From NCBI GenBank assembly GCA_050694175.1, contig JBOGXA010000006.1, forward strand, positions 62,001-126,000: a stretch of DNA of 64,000 nucleotides, read 5' to 3'. The notes beneath the pieces were generated by a model that did not search any database, was not told the origin of the DNA, and saw only the letters and a list, made by a program, of their open reading frames with translations. Below are positions 40,837 to 49,195 of this stretch, piece by piece. The stretch comes from JBOGXA01 sp050694175 (lineage in GTDB: Bacteria > Actinomycetota > CADDZG01 > WHSQ01). Made by a program: the position numbers and the translations under genes. Each line of letters begins with the position of its first letter. Position 1 is the stretch's first letter.

Positions 40837-41766
40837 ATGACAATGAGGTTCCGCTTCGGCGTGCAGCTTGCCGAGGCTCGGTCGAGGAAGCACTGGATCG
40901 AACAGGCTCGGCTAGCCGAGCAGCTGGGGTACAACGTGCTGGTCGTGCCGGACCACATCGGCGACCAGCTCGCCCCCTTCTCCGCGCTCGTTGCCGCAGC
41001 GGAGGCGACGGAGCGAATACGGCTCGGAACGTTTGTTCTGGACAACGATTTCCGACACCCTGTGCTTGTCGCTCAGGAAGCAGCGAGCGTTGACCTCCTG
41101 ACGGATGGCAGGCTTGAGCTTGGCATAGGCGCCGGATGGCTGGGTCGCGACTACGAGCGCCTGGGCACCGAGTTCGCGTCTCCGCGGACGCGCTTCGAAA
41201 GACTCACAGAGGCAGTTCAGATCATCGACTCCTACTTCCGAGGACGGCCGTTCTCGTTCGACGGCCGTCACTACAAAGTGAGCGACCTCGAACCGACACC
41301 CCGCCCAGCACAGCAACCTCGCCCTCCTCTGCTAATCGGCGGAGGAGGCCCGCGCATTCTCGAGTTCGCGTCGCTACACGCGGACATCGTCAGCGTCTTC
41401 TTGACATCCCTGTCGGACGGGTCGGGGTTCGACGTCGGCGAGCTGTCAACCGACTCGTATCAGCGGAAGACCGATCTTGTTCGCGACGCCGCGGCGCGAC
41501 GGGACGATCCTCCCGAGCTGAATATTCTCATTCAGCACCTCGATGTGACGAACAGCCGCAACGCGGCGGCCGACGAGCGTGCGCGCGACTCCGGGATCGA
41601 CCGGCGGGAGCTGCTCGCTCTTCCCTTCGAACTGATCGGAACGATCGATCAGATCGTCCAGGACCTGCTCGAGCGGCGCGACCGTTACGGCCTCTCCTAC
41701 GTCACGGTCTTTGACAAGCACTTTCGAGACTTCGCGCCGGTCGTCGAACGGCTGTCGAATACATAG
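40837..41766 (+). CDS. LLM-class F420-dependent oxidoreductase (TIGR03621-like)
   Basis: A 309-residue luciferase-like TIM-barrel protein. The start could be 40837 or the ATG at 40843. R-F-G-V-Q-L-A, V-V-P-D-H-I-G-D-Q-L-A-P-F and L-G-I-G-A-G-W are the F420-binding class pattern. Such enzymes use reduced coenzyme F420 to reduce or open various substrates. It implies that the organism makes F420. Confidence 0.83.
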   Translation: MTMRFRFGVQLAEARSRKHWIEQARLAEQLGYNVLVVPDHIGDQLAPFSALVAAAEATERIRLGTFVLDNDFRHPVLVAQEAASVDLLTDGRLELGIGAGWLGRDYERLGTEFASPRTRFERLTEAVQIIDSYFRGRPFSFDGRHYKVSDLEPTPRPAQQPRPPLLIGGGGPRILEFASLHADIVSVFLTSLSDGSGFDVGELSTDSYQRKTDLVRDAAARRDDPPELNILIQHLDVTNSRNAAADERARDSGIDRRELLALPFELIGTIDQIVQDLLERRDRYGLSYVTVFDKHFRDFAPVVERLSNT

Positions 41767-41861
41767 CGCGCCAAGCATGCAGATGAGAAGCGCCCCCCGG
41801 GTCATCGGGTAGCCGCGGGGGAGCACTAAAGGGCCCCCCGAAGCGTTCCGACCTAACCCCT

Positions 41862-42920
41862 GTGAACCCCTTCTCGCAACCACGCCGGCGCGCCCTCATC
41901 GGGCGCCTCGTTGCCGCCGCCCTGCTGGCGCTGATCACAGCCCTGCCGGTGGCGGCCCCGGCCGCCCCCGGAAAGCCCTCGCTTAGCGACCTCGAGGATA
42001 AGAGGAACCGGCTCCGTGGAGAGCTGGAGGCCGCGCTCGCCCGGATCGAGAGGCTGCGCCTCCATCACCGCGTCGTGTTCTTCCAGATCGCCGCCATCGA
42101 AGACGAGATCCACCACATCGAGGAGGGGAGGGCCGAGCTCGAGGCCCGCGTCGTGGCCGCCGCGAACCGCCTGTACCAGTCATCCAGCACCGCTGCCCTC
42201 GAGGTGCTGTTGTCGGCCAGCAGCTTCTCGGACCTGCAGAGCCGCGCCGAGGCGCTCGATCGCCTTGCCGAGCTGGACGCCGCCAGCTTCGAAGAGTTCG
42301 CTGTCCGGGAGGCCCAGCTGGCTGGGCTACAGGACAGTCTCTCGAAGACGTCCGAGGAGCTCGCAGCCACGAGGGGCCGCGTCGACCACGAGCGAGCGGT
42401 ACTCGAGGCCCGCTTCGAGCTCGCCAGCAACGAATACCGGGACCTAAAGCGCAAGCTGGCCGTGGCGGCCCGCCGGGCCGCGCGGCGGAAGTTCGGCAGG
42501 GTCGTCATCAATGCCGACGGGTTGACCTGTCCGGTCGCGGCTCCCCACTCGTTTATCGATAGCTGGGGCTTTCCCCGGTCGGGGGGCCGGACCCACGAGG
42601 GCACAGACGTGATGGCCGACATGGGGATGCCGCTGGTCGCCATCACCGACGGCGCCATCACCTACTCCGGCGTCGGGTCGCTGGCCGGGAATTACCTCGT
42701 TCTTACCGGCGACGACGGCCACGAGTACTACTACATGCACAACACCGAGAACCTCGTAACGAGCGGACGCGTCGAAGTCGGCGAGCAGATTGCAACGCTC
42801 GGAGACACCGGAAACGCCAAGGGAGGAGCGCCCCACCTGCACTTCGAGTACCACCCGGACGGCGGCGGTCCCATCAACCCCTATCCGCTTCTGATGGAGA
42901 TCTGCAACGGAGGTTCCTAG
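41862..42920 (+). CDS. Secreted M23-family peptidase with coiled-coil
   Basis: A 352-residue protein from a GTG start. It has a signal peptide (hydrophobic 13-32, A-P-A-A), a long coiled coil (40-210) like that of EnvC/NlpD activators or PcsB, then an M23 zinc metallopeptidase domain with H-E-G-T-D, the middle H and H-L-H-F-E. All zinc ligands are present, so it probably cleaves peptidoglycan cross-links in cell division or remodelling. Confidence 0.87.
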   Translation: MNPFSQPRRRALIGRLVAAALLALITALPVAAPAAPGKPSLSDLEDKRNRLRGELEAALARIERLRLHHRVVFFQIAAIEDEIHHIEEGRAELEARVVAAANRLYQSSSTAALEVLLSASSFSDLQSRAEALDRLAELDAASFEEFAVREAQLAGLQDSLSKTSEELAATRGRVDHERAVLEARFELASNEYRDLKRKLAVAARRAARRKFGRVVINADGLTCPVAAPHSFIDSWGFPRSGGRTHEGTDVMADMGMPLVAITDGAITYSGVGSLAGNYLVLTGDDGHEYYYMHNTENLVTSGRVEVGEQIATLGDTGNAKGGAPHLHFEYHPDGGGPINPYPLLMEICNGGS

Positions 42921-43035
42921 CGGGGACTCCCCCTGGAAATCCGCCGGCTCGCTCCTCGAGTGTGCTTGGTTTGAAGGCGCCTCGAGTGGAAATACCCACC
43001 GTTAGCAGATCAAGCAGAGACCGGGGAGCCTGAAG

Positions 43036-43209
43036 ATGCACGAGGTGTTAGAGGTCCGAGCATCTCGCGGCGCTGACTTGGGATGGCTGGTGTGGGTGGG
43101 CGAGAGCGAGGCTGCCCGCTTCGAGATCCTCGGCGAGGCGCTGGACTTCGCGGCGATGCTCGAGTGCAGCCCTCGGGCCCGCCTCGGGATCGTCCGGGCA
43201 TCCAACTGA
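43036..43209 (+). CDS. Small hypothetical protein
   Basis: A 57-residue frame from an ATG with GGGGAG 8 bases upstream. The middle reads G-W-L-V-W-V-G-E-S-E and the end G-I-V-R-A-S-N. Codon use looks coding, and the ribosome site supports it. No family was recognised. It lies 35 bases before the acyl-CoA ligase gene and could be the first gene of that operon. Confidence 0.5.
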   Translation: MHEVLEVRASRGADLGWLVWVGESEAARFEILGEALDFAAMLECSPRARLGIVRASN

Positions 43210-43244
43210 AGCCGGACCGCGGCGCGGGGTAGACACTGGAGGCC

Positions 43245-44762
43245 GTGTTACCCGCTGCCGCCGGACCGCACACGATCCCCCACCTGCTCGGCCGCAATGA
43301 GCGAGAGCGCGGCCACGAGCCTTTTCTGATCTTCGAGGATTCGGCCGGCGGGGTCATCACTCGCACGTACGCCGAAACCCTCGATGCCGCCCGCCGGACG
43401 GCCGGGCTGTTCGCCGCGATGGGCATCGACGCTGGCGATCGCGTCCATGTCCACGTCGCGAACTGTCCCGAGTTCTACGACTGCTGGTTCGGCGCCGCGC
43501 TGATCGGAGCGATCCTCGTGCCGACCAATCCGCTTCTGACCGAAGGCGAGCTCGCCTTCGTCGTGCGGCACGCTCGTTGCTCGCTCAGTGTGACGCAGCC
43601 CGAGCACGCGCCCGCGGTGCGCTCCGCTCAGACGCCGGAGCGGCTATTGCTTACGGACGAGCTCGCGGCGGGCTTGTCCGTCGACACCCCGACTCATCCG
43701 GAACCGCTCGACGGGGCCGCGATCCTGTACACGTCGGGCACGACAAGCCGTCCGAAGGGCGTGGTGGTTACCCACGCCAACTACGTGCACGCAGGGGAGG
43801 TCGTCGCGCAGCACCTGAGACTTCAACCGGGCGATCGCTGGCTCGTCGTCCTTCCTCTCTTCCATGCGAACGCGCAGTACTACTCCACGATGTCGGCTCT
43901 CGTGGCGGGGTCGTCCGTGGCGCTCATGGAGCGATTCAGCGCGTCGAACTGGGGGCGGCAGGCCCACGACCACCACGCCACCGTGGCGAGTCTGTTCGCC
44001 GCGCCGATCCGGATGATCCTGTCGCATCCAGAAACTCGACTCGATCACGACAACGCGCTGAGGGCAGTCATCTTTTCGCAGAATGTCGGGGAGAACGAGC
44101 TGAGTGAATTCGAACGTCGGTTCGGTGCGCCGCTATTGCAGCTCTACGGGATGACGGAAACAATCGCACCCCCCACCCTCAACCCTCTGTACGGGGAGCG
44201 AAAGAACATGAGCATCGGCCTCCCGACGCTCCCCGCGCGCGTTCGCGTTGTCGGAGCAAACGATCGGGAAGTAGAGCCGGGAGAGATCGGTGAATTGCTG
44301 GTTCGCGGCGAGCCGGGACTCACGCTCATGGCGGGGTATCTCGACGATCCGGATGCGACCGGCTCGGCGATCGTCGACGGCTGGCTCCACACCGGCGACA
44401 ACGTTCGATGGGGCACAGATGGATACCTCTATTTCGTGGACCGTGCCGGGGACATGATCAAGCGTGCCGGCGAGAACGTCGCCGCAAGAGAGGTCGAGTC
44501 GGTCCTCAACGACCATCCCGACATCTTCGATTCGGCCGTGATCGGAGTGCCCGATCCGGTTCGAGACGAGGCGATCAAGGCCTTCGTCGTGCTGCGTCCG
44601 GATTCTTCGGTGTCAGAACGCGACGTCATCGACTGGTGCGGGCAGCGGCTGGCGGCATTCAAGGTCCCCGAGTCGGTTGAAGTTGTCGCGGAGTTACCCC
44701 GCACTTCGGTCGGCAAGATCCAGAAGGGAGTACTTCGTTCCCGGCAGCGAAACGAGGCTTAG
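43245..44762 (+). CDS. AMP-dependent acyl-CoA synthetase (CaiC-like)
   Basis: A 505-residue ANL-superfamily enzyme from a GTG start. It has the A3 motif Y-T-S-G-T-T-S-R-P-K-G, L-Y-G-M-T-E-T, W-L-H-T-G-D and the C-terminal catalytic lysine segment T-S-V-G-K-I-Q-K. It activates a carboxylic acid to its CoA thioester through an acyl-adenylate. As the likely first large gene of the operon to 57595 it may act on the final product of the pathway; the substrate is unknown. Confidence 0.87.
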   Translation: MLPAAAGPHTIPHLLGRNERERGHEPFLIFEDSAGGVITRTYAETLDAARRTAGLFAAMGIDAGDRVHVHVANCPEFYDCWFGAALIGAILVPTNPLLTEGELAFVVRHARCSLSVTQPEHAPAVRSAQTPERLLLTDELAAGLSVDTPTHPEPLDGAAILYTSGTTSRPKGVVVTHANYVHAGEVVAQHLRLQPGDRWLVVLPLFHANAQYYSTMSALVAGSSVALMERFSASNWGRQAHDHHATVASLFAAPIRMILSHPETRLDHDNALRAVIFSQNVGENELSEFERRFGAPLLQLYGMTETIAPPTLNPLYGERKNMSIGLPTLPARVRVVGANDREVEPGEIGELLVRGEPGLTLMAGYLDDPDATGSAIVDGWLHTGDNVRWGTDGYLYFVDRAGDMIKRAGENVAAREVESVLNDHPDIFDSAVIGVPDPVRDEAIKAFVVLRPDSSVSERDVIDWCGQRLAAFKVPESVEVVAELPRTSVGKIQKGVLRSRQRNEA

Positions 44763-44792
44763 GATGCTCGGAAGACGGCAAAACGGGGGAGC

Positions 44793-45389
44793 ATGAAAGT
44801 CGAGGGACGTTACACGTTCACTAAGAGCCGCCGGGACGTCTGGAACGCGCTACAGGATCCACAGATCCTGGCGTCCACCTTGCCGGGAGTGAAGCGGTTG
44901 GAGGTCGTGGGTCCCGATCATTACGCGATCACGGCTCACGTCGGCGTCGGCAGCGTAAAGGGATTGTTCGACGGCGACTTCGAGGTGTCCGACAAGCAGG
45001 AGCTCGAGTCGTGTGTGCTGCGGGGAAACGCGCGCGGCGCCTCCGGGGCAACGTCCGTCGAGGCGCGCGTCTCGCTCGCCGACTCCGACGGATCGGGGAC
45101 GGTTGTCACGTACGATGCGGACGCCTCCGTGAACGGGCTCATTGCGGGCGTCGGGCAACGAATGATCCAGGCCGCTTCCAAACGCATGGCCCACCAGTTC
45201 TTCCAGGCTGTCGACGGTTACCGGCCGGGGGCGGGGGCGGCGGCAACCGGGGACGGGACGGCGGAGAGCCGCGACTTCACCCGGGAGGCCGCCCCGCCGA
45301 CGGATGCCCGGCGCTTCGCGGCCGGAGTCGCCCTCGGCTTCGCGCTGGCGCTGGTCGGCGTCATAGTCGGCCGACGAACCGCCCGGTGA
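44793..45389 (+). CDS. CoxG-like SRPBCC protein with membrane anchor
   Basis: A 198-residue protein of the CO dehydrogenase subunit G family. An SRPBCC fold (1-145; M-K-V-E-G-R-Y-T-F and L-P-G-V-K-R-L-E) is followed by a flexible linker and a C-terminal membrane helix (about 170-190). CoxG anchors the Mo enzyme to the membrane or serves its maturation in carboxydotrophs. It overlaps the next gene (GTGA at 45386-45389). Confidence 0.88.
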   Translation: MKVEGRYTFTKSRRDVWNALQDPQILASTLPGVKRLEVVGPDHYAITAHVGVGSVKGLFDGDFEVSDKQELESCVLRGNARGASGATSVEARVSLADSDGSGTVVTYDADASVNGLIAGVGQRMIQAASKRMAHQFFQAVDGYRPGAGAAATGDGTAESRDFTREAAPPTDARRFAAGVALGFALALVGVIVGRRTAR

Positions 45390-46237
45390 AGCCCCCCCCT
45401 TTCACGTATCACCGCCCGCGCGATCGCAGCGAAGTCGACGCACTTCTCGCAGACCTCGGTGGCGACGCGCGGATTCTGGCCGGAGGGCAGAGTCTCGTGC
45501 CGATCCTAAACATGCGCCTCGCCGCGCCCGAGCATCTGGTCGACATCAACCACTTGCACGACGAGCCGACCGATCCCGAGGAGGGCAGCGGATCGGTTGC
45601 ATTCGGGCCGCTCGTTCGCCAATGCACCGCTGAGGAGTCGTCGCTGGTCGCGGCGCACGTGCCCCTTCTCGCCGAGGCGATCGGCCATGTCGCTCACCCC
45701 GCGATCCGAAGCCGGGGGACTGTTGCCGGCAGCATCGCCCACGCGGATCCGGCCGCCGAGCTCCCTGCCGCGCTGGTGGCTCTCGGCGGAGAGGTCGTGG
45801 CCCGGGCCCGTTCCGGGTCGCGCACCATCCCCGCGACCGAGTTCTTCGCCGGGCCACTCGAGAACAGCCTGGAGCCGGGTGAATGGGTGGTTGAAATCAG
45901 GTGGCCGAGCAGGGCACCGGGGGCGGGCTACGCGTTCGAGGAGTTCGCCCGGCGGAGCGGTGACTATGCGCTTTGTGGTGTTGCTGCGGTTGTGGAACGT
46001 GCGAACGGGAGCGGCTTCCGAGCCACGCTTTCTTACCTCGGGATGGGCGACAGCCCTCGACACCTGAAGATCGACGACTTCGATCTCTCCGGCGCCGACG
46101 ATGCCGTCGGATCGGTGAGCGAGTCGTTGGATCCGATTTCCGACCTACACGCAAGCCGGGAATTCCGATTGCGGCTCGCGCGCGTCCTCGGCGCGCGGGC
46201 GGTCCGGCGCGCCGCGGGGGCAACCGATGAGGGTTGA
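45386..46237 (+). CDS. FAD-binding medium subunit of a molybdenum hydroxylase (CoxM-like)
   Basis: A 283-residue protein from the GTG overlapping coxG. It has the FAD motifs A-G-G-Q-S-L-V-P-I and R-G-T-V-A-G-S-I-A-H-A-D-P-A-A-E. It passes electrons from the 2Fe-2S subunit to FAD and onwards. It overlaps the iron-sulfur subunit gene by 11 bases. Confidence 0.9.
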   Translation: MKPPPFTYHRPRDRSEVDALLADLGGDARILAGGQSLVPILNMRLAAPEHLVDINHLHDEPTDPEEGSGSVAFGPLVRQCTAEESSLVAAHVPLLAEAIGHVAHPAIRSRGTVAGSIAHADPAAELPAALVALGGEVVARARSGSRTIPATEFFAGPLENSLEPGEWVVEIRWPSRAPGAGYAFEEFARRSGDYALCGVAAVVERANGSGFRATLSYLGMGDSPRHLKIDDFDLSGADDAVGSVSESLDPISDLHASREFRLRLARVLGARAVRRAAGATDEG

Positions 46238-46724
46238 TCGCAACGAAAAGCAGACCATCGAACTGTCGGTGAACGGGACCCAACATCAGGTCGAGGTCGA
46301 GCCCCGGTGGCTCCTGTCGGACGTGTTGCGGCACTCACTGGGTATGACGGGGACGCACGTGGGATGCGAGCACGGGGTTTGTGGGTGCTGCACGGTGCTG
46401 GTCGATGGGCGACCGGCCCGCTCGTGCCTCATGCTCGCGATCCAGGCGGAAGGAACCCAGATCCAAACGGTCGAGGGATTGGCGTCGACCGACGGTGATC
46501 TACATCCGTTGCAGGAATCCTTCAAACGCCACCACGGCCTCCAGTGCGGCTACTGCACGCCTGGTTTCCTGATGTCCGCGCTGCCCATCTATGAGAAGGC
46601 CGAGGACATGAGTGACGAGGAGCTCCGGCACGCCGTGGCGGGCCAGCTATGCCGGTGCACCGGCTATGCGGGCATCATCGAGGCCATTCGCGCCGCGGCC
46701 GCGATCGAGAGGGAGCGGGGATGA
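46227..46724 (+). CDS. 2Fe-2S small subunit of a molybdenum hydroxylase (CoxS-like)
   Basis: A 165-residue protein with a plant-type ferredoxin cluster (Cys47, 52, 55 and 67) and the second, helical cluster domain (C107-G-Y-C110 and C142-R-C144). It links the Mo site with FAD. ATGA overlap with the large subunit gene. Confidence 0.92.
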   Translation: MRVDRNEKQTIELSVNGTQHQVEVEPRWLLSDVLRHSLGMTGTHVGCEHGVCGCCTVLVDGRPARSCLMLAIQAEGTQIQTVEGLASTDGDLHPLQESFKRHHGLQCGYCTPGFLMSALPIYEKAEDMSDEELRHAVAGQLCRCTGYAGIIEAIRAAAAIERERG

Positions 46725-49102
46725 CGACTCAGATGTTCGGCGAACGCGTCCAACGCAATGAGGACCCCCGGCTTCTCACCGGTAAGGGCCGGTTCACGGA
46801 CGACCTCGATCACACCGCGGCTCAGCTCGCCTTCGTGCGGTCCGACTTCGCGCACGCGCGCATCAGAGATATCGACGTCTCGGGTGCCCTCGACATCGAG
46901 GGTGTGTACGGAATCTACACGTACGATGATCTCACCGGCGATCTCGCGAAACCGTTACCCCTTCTAATCCCCAGCGAGGGACTGTTCGCGCCGCGCACCC
47001 AGTACGCCCTTGCGAAGGACGAGGTCTGCTACGTGGGCGAGGTCATAGCGGCCGTCGTCGCGCGTGATCGCTACATCGCGGAAGACGCCGTGGGCGCGAT
47101 CCGCGTCGATTACGAACCGCTGCCGGTCGCCGCCGATCTGGAAGAAGCTGCGCGGGAGGGCTCTCCCGTGGTCCACATCGACATGGCCGACAACATCAAC
47201 GGGCGCGTTTCCGAGGAGACGGGCGATGTCGACGCGGCCATGGCGGATGCGGCGCGCGTCTTCGAATGGCGCTTCGAGATGGAGCGGTCGGCGGCAATGC
47301 CGATGGAGACGCGCGCTATCGTCGCTTACTACGACGACGCAAAGGGCTCGCTGCTCATGTTCGACTCGTCGCAGGCGCCCACGGGTGTGCGCGGCGGCCT
47401 CGCACTGCTGTTCGGACTGGACCCCGACAACGTCCATGTCGTCGCCCCCGACATCGGCGGGGGTTTCGGGATGAAGGTCATCCAGTTCTACCCAGAAGAG
47501 ATCATGGCGCCATGGGCGTCGCGGCACCTCGGCATGCCTGTGAAGTGGACCGGAGACCGGCGCGAGGACTTCATCGGATCGAACCATGAGCGCAAGCAGG
47601 TTCACAGAGTCAGGGTCGGCGTGGATGAGAACGGCAGGATCCTTGCTCTCGAGACGAAGTTCCTCAACGACGCCGGCGCGTACTGCTCGTACGGTCTGAT
47701 CATCCCGATAATCACGGCCGCGCAGCTTCCCGGCCCCTACAAGCTCGAGAACTACCGGTACGAGTTCGTAAACGTTTTTACGAACAAGGTCCCGACCTCT
47801 CCGTATCGAGGCGCGGGCCGCCCCCACGCCGTGTACGTGATGGAGCGGGTGATGGACAAGGTCGCCCGCGAACTGAGACTTGATCCGGCCGAGGTGAGAC
47901 GCCGCAACTTCATCGGGCCCGACGAGTTCCCGTACGAAGTCGGGGTGTCCTTCCAAGACGGGGGTCCCACGGTCTACGACTCGGGGAACTATGAACCCGG
48001 GCTCGACGTGCTGCTCGAGGGGATCGGGTACGCGGACTTCAGAAAGCGTCAGAACCGATTGAAGAAGCAGGGACGCAAGATCGGGATCGGCATCGGTTAC
48101 TACGTCGAGGGCACGGGCATCGGACCCTACGAGGGCGCGGTCATCAAGGTCCTCGCCGACGGGGTGGTGACGGTCGCCCTCGGGCTGTCGTGTCAGGGCC
48201 AGGGTCACGAGACCGTGTTCGCCCAGATCGTTGCCGACGAGCTCGGGGTGGCCGTTGACAAGGTGAAGGTGGTGGCGGGCGACACGCGTAGGCTGGCCTA
48301 CGGCGTCGGGACCTTTGCGAGTCGCAGCGCGGTGGTCGCCGGCAACGCGGTCTACAAGGCCGCCCAGGCGACGCGCCGGAAGGCCGCCGACGTGGCCGCG
48401 CGATCACTCGAGGTGTCTCCGGACGACCTCGTGTTCGAGGCCGGACGCGTGCATGTGGCGGGTGCACCAGATGTCGGAATCGACCTCGGCCAGATCGCGA
48501 TTATTTCCAATCCGCTTCGGTATGCGTTCGGCGAGGCGTCACAGGACGCGGTCGCGCTGGCTCAAAAGGCGTATTCAAAGAGCGATCGCCCACTGCCCGA
48601 GGGCACGAGCCCGGGGCTCGATTCTGCCGAGTTCTACAGCCCCACCTCAGGGGTGTTTGCGTTCGGGGCGCACGCCGCCATCGTCGAGATCGATCCCGAC
48701 ACGTGTGACATCAAGTTCCACAACTATGTCGTGATGCACGACTGCGGAAGGGTCATCAACCCGATGATCGTGGAGGGCCAGATCGCAGGTGGAGTGGCCC
48801 AAGGGATCGGGGGCGCGTTCTACGAACGGCTTGTCTACGACGACGAGGGACAGCTACTCAACGCGTCGTTCATGGACTTTCTGATCCCGTACGCGACGGA
48901 AGTGCCTCCGATCCAGATCCATCACACCGAGACCCCGTCGCCGAGCAATCCCCTCGGCATCAAGGGCGTCGGCGAGGCGGGAGTTATCCCGTGCAATGCT
49001 GTGATCGCCAACGCTCTCTCCGACGCCCTCGACGTCGCCATCGATTCGATGCCTCTGTCTCCGCAGGACCTGTTCGAGATCTTGCACAGCGGTCGCTCCT
49101 GA
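46721..49102 (+). CDS. Molybdopterin-binding large subunit, CODH form II type (CoxL-like)
   Basis: A 793-residue protein of the xanthine dehydrogenase family. D-I-G-G-G-F-G-M-K and the C-terminal G-V-G-E-A-G are the molybdenum cofactor segments, and Glu of G-E-A-G is the expected base. The active-site loop reads T-S-P-Y-R-G-A-G-R-P. That is the A-Y-R-G-A-G-R type of form II proteins, not the C-S-F-R loop of genuine CO dehydrogenase, so CO is not the likely substrate. It probably hydroxylates a heterocycle or a similar compound in the operon that follows. Mo cofactor genes moeA and moaC are present at 28908-30601. Confidence 0.9.
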   Translation: MTTQMFGERVQRNEDPRLLTGKGRFTDDLDHTAAQLAFVRSDFAHARIRDIDVSGALDIEGVYGIYTYDDLTGDLAKPLPLLIPSEGLFAPRTQYALAKDEVCYVGEVIAAVVARDRYIAEDAVGAIRVDYEPLPVAADLEEAAREGSPVVHIDMADNINGRVSEETGDVDAAMADAARVFEWRFEMERSAAMPMETRAIVAYYDDAKGSLLMFDSSQAPTGVRGGLALLFGLDPDNVHVVAPDIGGGFGMKVIQFYPEEIMAPWASRHLGMPVKWTGDRREDFIGSNHERKQVHRVRVGVDENGRILALETKFLNDAGAYCSYGLIIPIITAAQLPGPYKLENYRYEFVNVFTNKVPTSPYRGAGRPHAVYVMERVMDKVARELRLDPAEVRRRNFIGPDEFPYEVGVSFQDGGPTVYDSGNYEPGLDVLLEGIGYADFRKRQNRLKKQGRKIGIGIGYYVEGTGIGPYEGAVIKVLADGVVTVALGLSCQGQGHETVFAQIVADELGVAVDKVKVVAGDTRRLAYGVGTFASRSAVVAGNAVYKAAQATRRKAADVAARSLEVSPDDLVFEAGRVHVAGAPDVGIDLGQIAIISNPLRYAFGEASQDAVALAQKAYSKSDRPLPEGTSPGLDSAEFYSPTSGVFAFGAHAAIVEIDPDTCDIKFHNYVVMHDCGRVINPMIVEGQIAGGVAQGIGGAFYERLVYDDEGQLLNASFMDFLIPYATEVPPIQIHHTETPSPSNPLGIKGVGEAGVIPCNAVIANALSDALDVAIDSMPLSPQDLFEILHSGRS

Positions 49103-49195
49103 ACACAACGGGTCGAGTGTCCCTCAGAGCCCGGCCCCGTATAGCGCGCTCAAATGCTCACTCACGCGGCGCCCTGTCCGCTATAACCTGCGGGC

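Noticed and set aside
46964..48208. 414-codon open frame antisense to coxL.
   Set aside because: A GC-rich shadow frame; the forward frame encodes clear molybdenum hydroxylase motifs.
44793..49102. Annotation of the Cox genes as aerobic CO dehydrogenase.
   Set aside because: The active-site loop is of the form II type and the genetic context is amide and carbamoyl metabolism.
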